From NCBI GenBank assembly GCA_022826515.1, contig JAJDUT010000017.1:1-64000 (forward strand): a stretch of DNA of 64,000 bases, in the 5' to 3' direction. Shown one piece after another: positions 31,950-40,167 of this stretch. This DNA comes from Candidatus Latescibacterota bacterium (GTDB lineage Bacteria > Latescibacterota > UBA2968 > UBA8231). Each line of letters opens with the position of its first letter. Within the stretch, counting starts at the first letter, position 1. The notes under the pieces are model-generated. The model was not told the DNA's origin, searched no databases, and saw only the letters and a list, made by a program, of their open reading frames with translations. A program made the translations under genes and the position numbers.

Positions 31950-33341
31950 ATGATTATGCTACCGTCCGCATACAGCACAATCCTCCGCTGCTTGCTCATC
32001 GGCTCGATTTTCATCGGCTGTAGTGCCGACGGCCCGGGGCCGGTGCAAACGGCCATGCATGAGTCCGATTCGACTTGGGACATTATCCAAACGGAAATTT
32101 TCGCCGGCCAATGCGTTAGCTGCCACACGGCCGGGACCTCGTTTGGGCGTCAGTCGGGCCTCATACTCACCCCAGACGTGGCCTACGAACAGCTCGTAGG
32201 TGCCACCCCGACGAACGCGACCGCCGCGGCCGACGGGCTAATGCGGGTCAGCGACCTCGGGCAGGGCATGCCCGGCCTGCTCAAGAGCTATTTGTGGGAG
32301 AAGATCAACGCGCCCGACCAGCAGCATTTCTACGGCGATCATCCCTACTACGGCGAGATCATGCCCTTTGGCAGCAAGCCGCTGACCAACGGCGAGTTGG
32401 CTTTTATCCGCACGTGGATCGAGGTCGGCGCACCGGAAACCGGCCACGTGGCCGATCCAGAGCTCTTACAGGACCAATCGCGCTACGAGGCACCGGAGTT
32501 CAAGCCGCTAGCCAAGCCGGAAAACGGCGTCCAGCTACACTTGCCGCCTTTCGAGATCCAGCCTAACACCGAGCGCGAAATTTTCGTCGTGCATCCGCTG
32601 AACAACGAAGACGATGTGTTCCTAGAGCGCGTCCAAATCTCCATGAAGTCCGGCTCGCACCACTTCCTGCTCTACACATTCGAAGACGACGTACCCCCCG
32701 AGCGCATGCCGGAACCCTATGAATACCGCGAGTTGCACGACGGCACCGGGCAGTACGTCGTTTCAACCATACTCACGCAATTTTACCACCTGCCCATCGC
32801 CGGCAGTCAATGGCCTTTCTTCGACTTCTCCCTGCCGCCCGGCGTGGCGATGCGGCTGCCCCAAAACACCCTGCTCGACCTCAACTCGCACTATGTCAAT
32901 CACACCAGTCGGCCCGTTACCGGCGAGGTCTATACCAACTTGCATTTTGCCGACCCGGCTGAAGTCGAGCACGAGGCGCGTCTTTTTTCTTTAAACAACA
33001 ATGATATTGCCCTGCCGGCCGGGAAGGCGACGACCCTGGCGAAGGATTTTACCTTTTCCGAGCGGACTCACATTGTGCAGCTAGTCTCGCACGCGCATCA
33101 GCTCATGGTGGAATTTCGGGTCGAAATGATCGGCGGTGCGCACGATGGCGAGCTCATCTACGTCGCTTACGATTGGGAACATCCGCCGATCCTGAGATTC
33201 GACTCTCCTCTCGTCCTAGAGCGAGGAGAGGGCTTCAGGTTAGAAGCGACCTACGACAACACGACCGACGAAGAGGTCAATTTCGGTTTGTTCTCAACGG
33301 ACGAGATGATGATTCTCTTTGGGATTTCCTACGAGGATTAG
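31950..33341 (+). CDS. Haem-containing lipoprotein with copper-monooxygenase-like domain
   Basis: In this 463-residue protein the lipoprotein-type signal (ILRCLLIGSIFIGC) is followed by a CVSCH haem motif near residue 51. A cytochrome-domain part (FGSKPLTNGELAFIRTWIEVG) comes next, then a PHM-like double beta-domain with histidines (SGSHHFLLYTFED, LNSHYVNHTSRPV, LVSHAHQLMVEF). It lacks the TPR tail of the relative at 26461-28128. The start may be ATG 31956, six bases later. It likely acts in the periplasm, with an unknown substrate. Confidence 0.78.
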   Translation: MIMLPSAYSTILRCLLIGSIFIGCSADGPGPVQTAMHESDSTWDIIQTEIFAGQCVSCHTAGTSFGRQSGLILTPDVAYEQLVGATPTNATAAADGLMRVSDLGQGMPGLLKSYLWEKINAPDQQHFYGDHPYYGEIMPFGSKPLTNGELAFIRTWIEVGAPETGHVADPELLQDQSRYEAPEFKPLAKPENGVQLHLPPFEIQPNTEREIFVVHPLNNEDDVFLERVQISMKSGSHHFLLYTFEDDVPPERMPEPYEYRELHDGTGQYVVSTILTQFYHLPIAGSQWPFFDFSLPPGVAMRLPQNTLLDLNSHYVNHTSRPVTGEVYTNLHFADPAEVEHEARLFSLNNNDIALPAGKATTLAKDFTFSERTHIVQLVSHAHQLMVEFRVEMIGGAHDGELIYVAYDWEHPPILRFDSPLVLERGEGFRLEATYDNTTDEEVNFGLFSTDEMMILFGISYED

Positions 33342-33369
33342 TAGGGGGCGGTTTCAAACCGCCCCCTAC
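33341..33369. repeat. REP-like perfect palindrome
   Basis: Arms gtagggggcggttt and aaaccgccccctac enclose a single base. The repeat starts on the last base of the stop codon of the upstream gene and sits between two convergent genes. It may act as a two-way terminator. Confidence 0.65.
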
Positions 33370-33377
33370 TACAGCGT

Positions 33378-34034
33378 CTAATACATGTGCGGCTGCACGG
33401 CGAGGGCCAGCGACGCTTCAATGTCCCAGATCGCCTTGGTCACTTCTTGGCCAATCAAGTCCAGCTTGCGCACCTGTTCGATGCGGCCGGTCGCGCGGGC
33501 CAGTTCGGGGCCGGCTAAAATCTTTTCGAACATTCCGCAGGCGTCCGCCAAGCAGATAATGACCACATCGCGGGGATCGGGGATCTTATCGCTGAACAGC
33601 ACCTCCATGATGCGCAGCTTGACCTCTTGCTCGGCCTTGCCATCATCGAGAGCCGGATAGCGCCGCGCGCGAAACACCCACAGGAAGCGCCCTTCCTCGC
33701 GTGCGAGAATGCCCTTCTCCACCAGCCGACGGAGCGCACCCTCGCGGATCTCATCGGCGCGCAAGGTAGTGCGCTCCAGCCAGTAGCGCGTATCGTGCGT
33801 TTCGGTCGCCGCGGCAATGTCGCTCAGCGTCGGGTCAACTAGGCTGTCTTGCAAGGGGGTGCTATCGATGAGAACCAGTTTGTCCAAGTCGGTGTCGATG
33901 CGGTCTTCCAGCGCCAGTTCCATCAGGACTCCACCGCCTAAGGCATAGCGCACCAACCGGTCGGGTACTCGGGCGAAGCTCCCATCTTCATCGTCGAGCA
34001 AAAGCAGCATAATTTCTTCGGCGAATCTCAACAT
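33378..34034 (-). CDS. GPP34 (GOLPH3/Vps74-like) phosphoprotein
   Basis: The 218-residue protein matches the GPP34 fold: the opening AEEIMLLLLDDEDGSF, YALGGGVLMELALEDRIDTD, LRRLVEKGILAREEGRFLWV, and RDVVIICLADACGMFEKIL in the C-terminal half. Eukaryotic members bind PI4P and retain Golgi enzymes. Bacterial homologues are known in actinobacteria but their role is unclear. It stands alone between convergent and same-strand neighbours. The hydrophobic hairpin region is retained. Confidence 0.85.
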   Translation of the reverse strand: MLRFAEEIMLLLLDDEDGSFARVPDRLVRYALGGGVLMELALEDRIDTDLDKLVLIDSTPLQDSLVDPTLSDIAAATETHDTRYWLERTTLRADEIREGALRRLVEKGILAREEGRFLWVFRARRYPALDDGKAEQEVKLRIMEVLFSDKIPDPRDVVIICLADACGMFEKILAGPELARATGRIEQVRKLDLIGQEVTKAIWDIEASLALAVQPHMY

Positions 34035-34118
34035 GGATTACCTCGTTTAATAGTTTCGCGTCTGTGTCTGACGAAAAATATAGACCGCTAGTTGCTCTAA
34101 GCAAGTTGCCAACCGCGC

Positions 34119-34928
34119 TCAGCTTGCGGACGCTTGGCCCCCGCGGCGACGCAGCCATTCTACTGTAAACAGAACCAAGACGGCAAAAGCGATGAGAAAG
34201 GTCGCCACCGCTAGAATGGTGGGGCTGATTTGCTCGCGGATGCCTGCCCACATCTGTCGTGGGATAGTCCGTTGCTCCAAGCCGCCCATGAACAGCACCA
34301 CCACGACCTCGTCGAAGGAAGCGGCAAAGGCGAACAACCCGCCCGACGCAACCCCAGGCGCGATGAGCGGCAACTGCACGCGCCAGAAGCTGCGCAACGG
34401 ACCCGCGCCGAGGCTGGCGGCGGCCCGCATTAAGTTCTGGTCGAAGCCCGACAACGTAGCGGTTACGGTAATCACCACAAACGGCACCCCGAGTACGGCA
34501 TGGGCGAGGATTATGCCGAGGTGGGTCTGAGCTAAGCCAAGGCTGGAGTAAAAGAAGAACATTCCCACTGCGGCGATGATGACCGGCGTGATCATCGGCG
34601 AGATCAACAGACCCATCACCGCCCGCCGAGCGGGCATGGCCGAATTCGCTAGCCCGAGGGCCGCTAGGGTGCCAAGCGAGGTCGCAAGCAGCGTCGCTGA
34701 GACGCCAATGACTAAGCTGTTGACTAAGGCGCGGGTCCATACGCCGTCTTCGAAGATGCTGCGATACCAACGCAGCGAATACGCCTCCGGGTCGAAGCGC
34801 AACATACCCTCGGTAAACGTGAAGTACGGCTCCGCATTAAAGCTGAGCGGTACGATCACCAAGATCGGCGCGACCAAGAAGACAAACGCCGCCGTACAGA
34901 ACGCGAGATAGACCCAACGCGCCAACAT
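34119..34928 (-). CDS. ABC transporter permease, PotC-like
   Basis: This 269-residue permease has six predicted helices. The first is YLAFCTAAFVFLVAPILVIV. The EAA loop is MRAAASLGAGPLRSFWRVQLPLIAPGV. LFAFAASFDEVVVVLF is typical of PotC/spermidine-type importers. ATG 34928 overlaps the upstream permease stop by one base (TGATG). It should pair with the PotB-like permease and the PotA-like ATPase upstream. No periplasmic binding-protein gene lies nearby. Confidence 0.9.
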   Translation of the reverse strand: MLARWVYLAFCTAAFVFLVAPILVIVPLSFNAEPYFTFTEGMLRFDPEAYSLRWYRSIFEDGVWTRALVNSLVIGVSATLLATSLGTLAALGLANSAMPARRAVMGLLISPMITPVIIAAVGMFFFYSSLGLAQTHLGIILAHAVLGVPFVVITVTATLSGFDQNLMRAAASLGAGPLRSFWRVQLPLIAPGVASGGLFAFAASFDEVVVVLFMGGLEQRTIPRQMWAGIREQISPTILAVATFLIAFAVLVLFTVEWLRRRGGQASAS

Positions 34929-36151
34929 CAGCCCAGCCTCATGCGGTCGATGCCCACCACGCGGTCGTAGAGCACGTACAGCGCGATGATACCCACGAGC
35001 AGAATGGCGGCAAGTGCGGCGGCGAGTCCCCAGTTGAGCGAGGTCTGCATGTGATAGGCGATCATGTTGGAGATGAGCTGGCCTTTGCTCCCGCCGACCA
35101 GCGCTGGCGTGATGTAGTAGCCAATGGCGAGGATGAACACCATCAGCGATCCAGCACCGACGCCGGGCAGGGTCTGTGGCCAATAGACGCGCCAGAACGC
35201 CTGAAAGGGCGTCGCGCCGAGAGAAGCCGCAGCCCGCACATGCGACGGCGGAATCGAGCGCATCACCGAATACAGCGGCAGCACCATGAAGGGCAGCAGC
35301 ACGTGGGTCATCGCCACAAACGTGCCGGTCATGTTGTATATCATGGCGATGCGGCCATCGTCCGCGACCAGTCCGACCGCCACCAGCAAGCTGTTGATTA
35401 CGCCTTGGGTCTGGAGCAGCACGATCCAAGCCGTTGTCCGCACCAGCAGGGAGGTCCAAAACGGCACCAATACCAGCAACAACAGCAGATTGGCGCGGCG
35501 CGGCGGCGCGTGGGCGATCAGATGGGCAATCGGGTAGCCAATGGCCAAGCACAGCGCGGAAATGCCCAAGCTAATGGCCAGCGTGCGCCACAAAAGCGGC
35601 AGATAGATGCGCCGTTCCTCTGGCTGTCGGGCGATGCTACCATCGGGTTGGCGCATGAAGTCGAGCGCATTGATATAGTGGCGGAACGTGAACCGCTCCC
35701 CAGCGCTGCGAATCGCCAGCCACACTTCCGGCTCACCCCAAGCGGCATTGATGCCGATCATGGTCTCGCGCCAAGAATCGCCGCTGGCGTTGCGCAACTT
35801 GCGCACACTGCGCGTGACAACGCTGCGCAAGCCGCTTGTGATGCGGTTGACGCGCGTGGCAATTTGGCCGAGGGTGCGCTCCTCCCGCGCCTGTAGCAAC
35901 TCGCGTGCAGCCGTTGCGTACACCGGCTCCTCCAAGGCGCGGGTCCCGTCCCATGCGCGCAATAGGGCGAGCGTTTCCGGCAACGCATCCGCGACTAGAG
36001 GATCGTACGCGCTGCGCACCAGTAAGGTCCCGAGCGGCGCGACAAAGCTCGCTAGGACAAAGGCGATCAGCGGCAGGGCCAATCCGATCGCGCGCCGCCG
36101 CTGCTGCGCCTGCTGCTTGGACGCGTCTAAACCCGTCTGGGCGTTACGCAT
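34928..36151 (-). CDS. ABC transporter permease, PotB-like, with a large periplasmic insertion
   Basis: The 407-residue permease has six membrane helices and the EAA loop (VRAAASLGATPFQAFWRVYWPQTL). PotB proteins have about 280-310 residues. Here an Arg-rich soluble stretch of about 130 residues (AWDGTRALEEPVYATAAREL, then QIATRVNRITSGLRSVVTRS) lies between helix 1 and helix 2. Such extra loops are known in some spermidine/putrescine-type permeases. The gene is 128 bp downstream of the ATPase gene, across a short repeat. Confidence 0.87.
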   Translation of the reverse strand: MRNAQTGLDASKQQAQQRRRAIGLALPLIAFVLASFVAPLGTLLVRSAYDPLVADALPETLALLRAWDGTRALEEPVYATAARELLQAREERTLGQIATRVNRITSGLRSVVTRSVRKLRNASGDSWRETMIGINAAWGEPEVWLAIRSAGERFTFRHYINALDFMRQPDGSIARQPEERRIYLPLLWRTLAISLGISALCLAIGYPIAHLIAHAPPRRANLLLLLVLVPFWTSLLVRTTAWIVLLQTQGVINSLLVAVGLVADDGRIAMIYNMTGTFVAMTHVLLPFMVLPLYSVMRSIPPSHVRAAASLGATPFQAFWRVYWPQTLPGVGAGSLMVFILAIGYYITPALVGGSKGQLISNMIAYHMQTSLNWGLAAALAAILLVGIIALYVLYDRVVGIDRMRLG

Positions 36152-36205
36152 CGTCCGGCCTGTGGGCTAACTCCGCTTCACTTCCCTCAAGCCAAAGGCT
36201 AGCAC

Positions 36206-36237
36206 CTGTCATACTGAGCGAAGCGAAGTATCTCATT
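36206..36237. repeat. Dispersed palindromic repeat (ctgagcgaagcgaag type)
   Basis: The sequence cctgtcatactgagcgaagcgaag and following bases belongs to the common dispersed repeat type seen in many GC-rich genomes. A cousin (tcctgagcgaagtcgaagg) lies inside the acyl-CoA synthetase gene at 44398. Confidence 0.5.
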
Positions 36238-36279
36238 TCTAAGGAGCCCGTGCGTAACATCGGTTTGTAAACCACGATT

Positions 36280-37398
36280 CTAGTCCTCGTCGTCCGCAGC
36301 ATCGGGTTGCAGTGCGCGGCAGTCCAGCGCAGTCCAGCCGACGCGGATCCGATCTCCCTCCAACACCCCCCCCTGACCCACGACGTTGGGGATCTTGACG
36401 ATGAAGCCCGAGTGCCCGCACAGCTTTAAGCGCAGACGTATGTGATCGCCGAGAAATGCTATATCCTCGACATCGGCGTCAAACTCGTTGGCGTACGAGT
36501 GTTCCCTCTTACTCGGCGATAGCTTCACTCGCTCCGGGCGAACGACGACCGTCGCGGCAGCCCCCGGCGGGCATTGCCCCAAGCTCACGGCCTTGATGAG
36601 CGCATCGCCGACCTCCACTTCGCACACGCCGTCGCCGACCGTGCGCACCACGCCGTTTAGGCGGTTGTTCTCGCCGATGAAATGGGCTACGAAAGCGCGC
36701 TCCGGCTCTTCGTAGAGCACCTCTGGGGAAGCGACCTGCTCGATCGCGCCGCCGCGAAAGACAGCGACCCGATCCGACATGACCATGGCCTCCTGCTGAT
36801 CGTGCGTGACATAGACGACCGTTATGCCCAAGGTGCGCTGAATGCGGCGGATTTCGTATTGCATCTCCTCGCGCAGGCGGCGGTCGAGCGCACCGAGCGG
36901 TTCGTCCATCAACACCAGTTCCGGGTCGAAGACCAAGGCGCGGGCAATCGCCACGCGCTGTTGCTGACCACCGGATAGCTGCCCGGGGCGGCGATCCTCC
37001 AAACCTTCGAGGCGCACGAGGCGCAGAGTGCGGGCCACCCGCTCCCGCCGCTCGCTTGGGTCGAGGCCGCGCACCTCTAGCGGAAACGCCAAGTTACCGC
37101 CGACCGTCATGTGCGGAAAGAGCGCGTAGTTTTGAAATACAACGCCGATGTCGCGCTTGTGGGGGGGCACATCGCCGACCGGCACGCCATGGATGTGGAT
37201 GGTCCCAGCAGCGGGCGTCTCAAATCCGGCGAGCATCATCAAGCAGGTCGTCTTGCCGGAACCAGACGGCCCGAGCATGGTGAGGAATTCGCCCTTGTGT
37301 ACCGCAAGGTCGAGGTCGCGCACGACCCAATTGCGGCCGTCGTAGCTTTTGCTGACGCCGGTAAATTCGACGTGGGGGGTGCGGTCGGTGCTCACCAC
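36280..37398 (-). CDS. ABC transporter ATP-binding protein, PotA-like
   Basis: In this 372-residue ATPase Walker A is GPSGSGKTT, the signature is LSGGQQQRVAIARAL and Walker B is ELVLMDEPLGALD. The H-loop is YVTHDQQEAMVMSDR. The C-terminal TOBE domain is present (VVVRPERVKLSPSKRE). It should power the two downstream permeases for import of a polyamine-like substrate. ATG 37398 directly abuts the gamma-glutamyltransferase stop, so those genes share a transcript. Confidence 0.92.
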   Translation of the reverse strand: MVSTDRTPHVEFTGVSKSYDGRNWVVRDLDLAVHKGEFLTMLGPSGSGKTTCLMMLAGFETPAAGTIHIHGVPVGDVPPHKRDIGVVFQNYALFPHMTVGGNLAFPLEVRGLDPSERRERVARTLRLVRLEGLEDRRPGQLSGGQQQRVAIARALVFDPELVLMDEPLGALDRRLREEMQYEIRRIQRTLGITVVYVTHDQQEAMVMSDRVAVFRGGAIEQVASPEVLYEEPERAFVAHFIGENNRLNGVVRTVGDGVCEVEVGDALIKAVSLGQCPPGAAATVVVRPERVKLSPSKREHSYANEFDADVEDIAFLGDHIRLRLKLCGHSGFIVKIPNVVGQGGVLEGDRIRVGWTALDCRALQPDAADDED

Positions 37399-39033
37399 TT
37401 ACCAACCGAGGGCATAGCCGTCGCGGCGCGGGTCGGCCCCACCCATAAAAGAACCTGTGTCGGCATCGATCATGATCCCCTGGCCGCCGCCGACTCCGGG
37501 GGACCAGTCGCCGAGGAAATTGAACTGATGGCCGCGGCGCTCTAGTTCGGCCAATACCTCGCGGTCAATGCGGTTTTCAGCATCGACGACAAAGCCGGGG
37601 CTGCCGGTCTTGACGCGCGGGGCCTCAATGGCGGCTTGGACGTTCATCTGGTGATCGAGAATATTCATAATCATCTGTGGAGTAGTTTGGAGAATGCCAT
37701 AGCTCCCTGGGGTGCCGATGAGCAGGCGCAGGCCGTCGGCGTCCCAAATCTGGGCTGGGGAGACGCACATCTCGTTTTTCTTAGCCGGACCAATCGCGTT
37801 GGGGCTAGTAGGCTCGCGGTCGAACCAGCGCATGAAGTTGTTGAGCGCAATGCCAGTCTCCGGCACCACCATAGACGAACCAAAAGCACCGCCCAAGCTC
37901 TGGGTGCAGGCGACGGCGTTGCCATCGGCATCGATGGTGTCGAAGTGGGTCGTGCATTCGCTCATCCACGCGCGCGGGTCACCCGCTGTGACCTCTCCAG
38001 CCGGGCCGCCGGGCACGAGGTGATCGCCCGCGGTAAACTGGGCTTTGTCGCCGATGAGCGCGCGCCGCTCGGCTGCGTACTCCTTCGAGAGCAGACCCGC
38101 TGTCGGTGGATCGTCGATGGCCGCATAGGCAATGCGGTCGGCCATGGCCAGCTTGGTTGTCTCGATAAAGCGGTGCAAGGTCTCGGTCGTGTTGTGGCCG
38201 AGGCCGGCCACGTCAAAGCCCTCCATGATGGCCAGCGTCTCCAAGTACTGAACGGCTTGGCAGGGCGGCGGCGGCGCAAAGACCTCATAGCCGCGATAAT
38301 TGATGGAAACGGGGTCGACGAATACCGGGACAAAGTCGGCGAGGTCTTCTTTTGTAATTAGGCCACCGGTTTCCTCCATATAGCGGACGATACGGTCGGC
38401 AATCGCGCCCTTGTAAAAGACGTCCGAGCCCTCGGCCGCAACTTGGCGGAAGGTCTCGGCGAGGGCCTTTTGCACCACCACTTCGCCAGGCTCGGGAGCC
38501 GCGCCGTCGAGCAGGTAGGTGTCGGCACCAGTCTTGAAGCGGCGCAGGCTTGGGGCCGCGCCCGCGTAGAAAAAGGCGTTCTTGACCGTGAGAGCATAGC
38601 CCTGCTCGGCGTACTCAATGGCCGGAGCGAAAACGCGGGCAGCGTCCATTGAGCCGTAGCGCTCCAGCGCGGCTAGCCAGCCGCCGCAAGCACCCGGTAC
38701 TAACGGCGTGAGGGGACCAAACCCCTGTTTGTCGTCGCTGTCGTACAGATTCAGCGTGGCCGCGCGCGGGGTAAGGCCGACGTAATCGACGATCTTGTGC
38801 TCTTTTTCGCGGGCGCTGTAGATGTGCAGATAGCCAACGCCGCCAATGCCCGACATATACGGCTCGACTACGTTGAGCGCCGCGGCCGTGGCAATGGCCG
38901 CGTCAATAGCATTGCCGCCCTCCATCAGGATGCGCATACCAGCAAGAGAGGCGAGCGGATGCGCCGAGGCGATCATGCCTCGGCGGCCTGTGGCGGTGCT
39001 GCGGTGGGTGATGCCTTTGGCAGAAAAGGCCAT
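37399..39033 (-). CDS. Gamma-glutamyltransferase family protein
   Basis: The 544-residue protein is a GGT-type Ntn-hydrolase. The large-subunit motifs are ASAHPLASLAGMRILMEGGNAIDAAIA and YMSGIGGVGYLHIY. The catalytic Thr should be at the start of the small subunit, in SECTTHFDTIDADGNAV (TTHF). SSMVVPETGIALNNFM and TPQMIMNILDHQMNVQAAI follow. Family members cleave glutathione or other gamma-glutamyl compounds. Start MAFSAKG (ATG 39033) is preferred over 39042. Its stop abuts the PotA-like gene. A shared role in gamma-glutamyl-polyamine salvage is speculative. Confidence 0.9.
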   Translation of the reverse strand: MAFSAKGITHRSTATGRRGMIASAHPLASLAGMRILMEGGNAIDAAIATAAALNVVEPYMSGIGGVGYLHIYSAREKEHKIVDYVGLTPRAATLNLYDSDDKQGFGPLTPLVPGACGGWLAALERYGSMDAARVFAPAIEYAEQGYALTVKNAFFYAGAAPSLRRFKTGADTYLLDGAAPEPGEVVVQKALAETFRQVAAEGSDVFYKGAIADRIVRYMEETGGLITKEDLADFVPVFVDPVSINYRGYEVFAPPPPCQAVQYLETLAIMEGFDVAGLGHNTTETLHRFIETTKLAMADRIAYAAIDDPPTAGLLSKEYAAERRALIGDKAQFTAGDHLVPGGPAGEVTAGDPRAWMSECTTHFDTIDADGNAVACTQSLGGAFGSSMVVPETGIALNNFMRWFDREPTSPNAIGPAKKNEMCVSPAQIWDADGLRLLIGTPGSYGILQTTPQMIMNILDHQMNVQAAIEAPRVKTGSPGFVVDAENRIDREVLAELERRGHQFNFLGDWSPGVGGGQGIMIDADTGSFMGGADPRRDGYALGW

Positions 39034-39120
39034 TGGACGCAACTCCTTGTGATTTGTAAATTTTGCGACCGCCTAAAATAGGGCGAGCAAATTACAGCGT
39101 CAATCAAGGAGCCTACCTAG

Positions 39121-40158
39121 ATGAGCGACAAAACCATAGACCTGCGCAGCGACACGATTACCCTGCCGACCGAGGCCATGCGCGAGGCCATGGCCTGTGC
39201 GCCGTTGGGCGACGATGTGTACGGCGAAGACCCATCGGTCAACCGCTTGCAAGAAGTGGCGGCCGAAAAAGTGGGCATGGAAGCCGCGCTCTACGTGCCT
39301 TCGGGTACGATGGGCAATGCCTGCGCCTTGATGACCCACACCAACTGGGGAGACGAGGTGCTCTTTGAGGAGCAGGCTCACATGTATTACTGGGAGGCCG
39401 GAACCTACGCCTCGCTCGCCGGGCTGTCGGCGCGCATCGCGGCTGGCGAGCACGGCGTCCTCACCGCCGATCAGGTCCGCGAGACGGTCCGCGCCGACAA
39501 CCCGCACTTTGCCCCGCTCAAGGTCGTCTGCATCGAGAACACCCACAACAACCACGCCGGCCACGCTTGGTCCGTCACCGAGGTGGCCGCGGTGAGCGCC
39601 GCCTGCCGCGAACACGGGCTAAAACTACACGTAGATGGAGCGCGCATTTTTAACGCCGCCATCGCCACCGGGACGACGGTTCCAGAATACACTCAGCACG
39701 TTGACTCGGTGATGTTCTGCATCTCCAAGGGGCTGAGCGCGCCGGTCGGCTCACTGCTGTGCGGGAGCAGGGACTTTGTCGAGCGGGCCTATCGGATGCG
39801 CAAGCGGCTCGGCGGTGCCATGCGCCAAGCTGGAATAGTGGCCGCAGCCGGGGTCGTAGCCTTGGAGCAGATGGTAGATCGGCTGGCCGAGGATCACGCG
39901 GTAGCGCAGGAACTGGCCGAGGGGCTGGGAGCAATCGAGGGCGTCGAGGTGATTTTTCCGCCGCGACCGACTAATATCCTCAAGGTGGATTTTGCGGCCT
40001 TGGGCTGGTCGGCTGCCGATCTAGTGGCCAAGTGGAAGGCGCGGGGGGTGCTGTGCAATCCGCGTCCGCCGCACGGGGCGCGGCTGGTGGCGAATCGGCA
40101 CGTGGAGTTAGCGGACGTCAAGTACGTGGTGGAGGCGACCCGGGAAATGATCGGGTAG
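39121..40158 (+). CDS. ltaE: Low-specificity L-threonine aldolase
   Basis: In this 345-residue PLP enzyme the opening [19 protein letters not shown] and [16 protein letters not shown] are family hallmarks. The PLP lysine is in [17 protein letters not shown]. It cleaves threonine to glycine and acetaldehyde. Start ATG 39121 follows AAGGAGCC. The family shares fold with other small aldolases, but the motifs support the LtaE group. Confidence 0.93.
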   Translation: MSDKTIDLRSDTITLPTEAMREAMACAPLGDDVYGEDPSVNRLQEVAAEKVGMEAALYVPSGTMGNACALMTHTNWGDEVLFEEQAHMYYWEAGTYASLAGLSARIAAGEHGVLTADQVRETVRADNPHFAPLKVVCIENTHNNHAGHAWSVTEVAAVSAACREHGLKLHVDGARIFNAAIATGTTVPEYTQHVDSVMFCISKGLSAPVGSLLCGSRDFVERAYRMRKRLGGAMRQAGIVAAAGVVALEQMVDRLAEDHAVAQELAEGLGAIEGVEVIFPPRPTNILKVDFAALGWSAADLVAKWKARGVLCNPRPPHGARLVANRHVELADVKYVVEATREMIG

Positions 40159-40167
40159 GGGGCTTAC

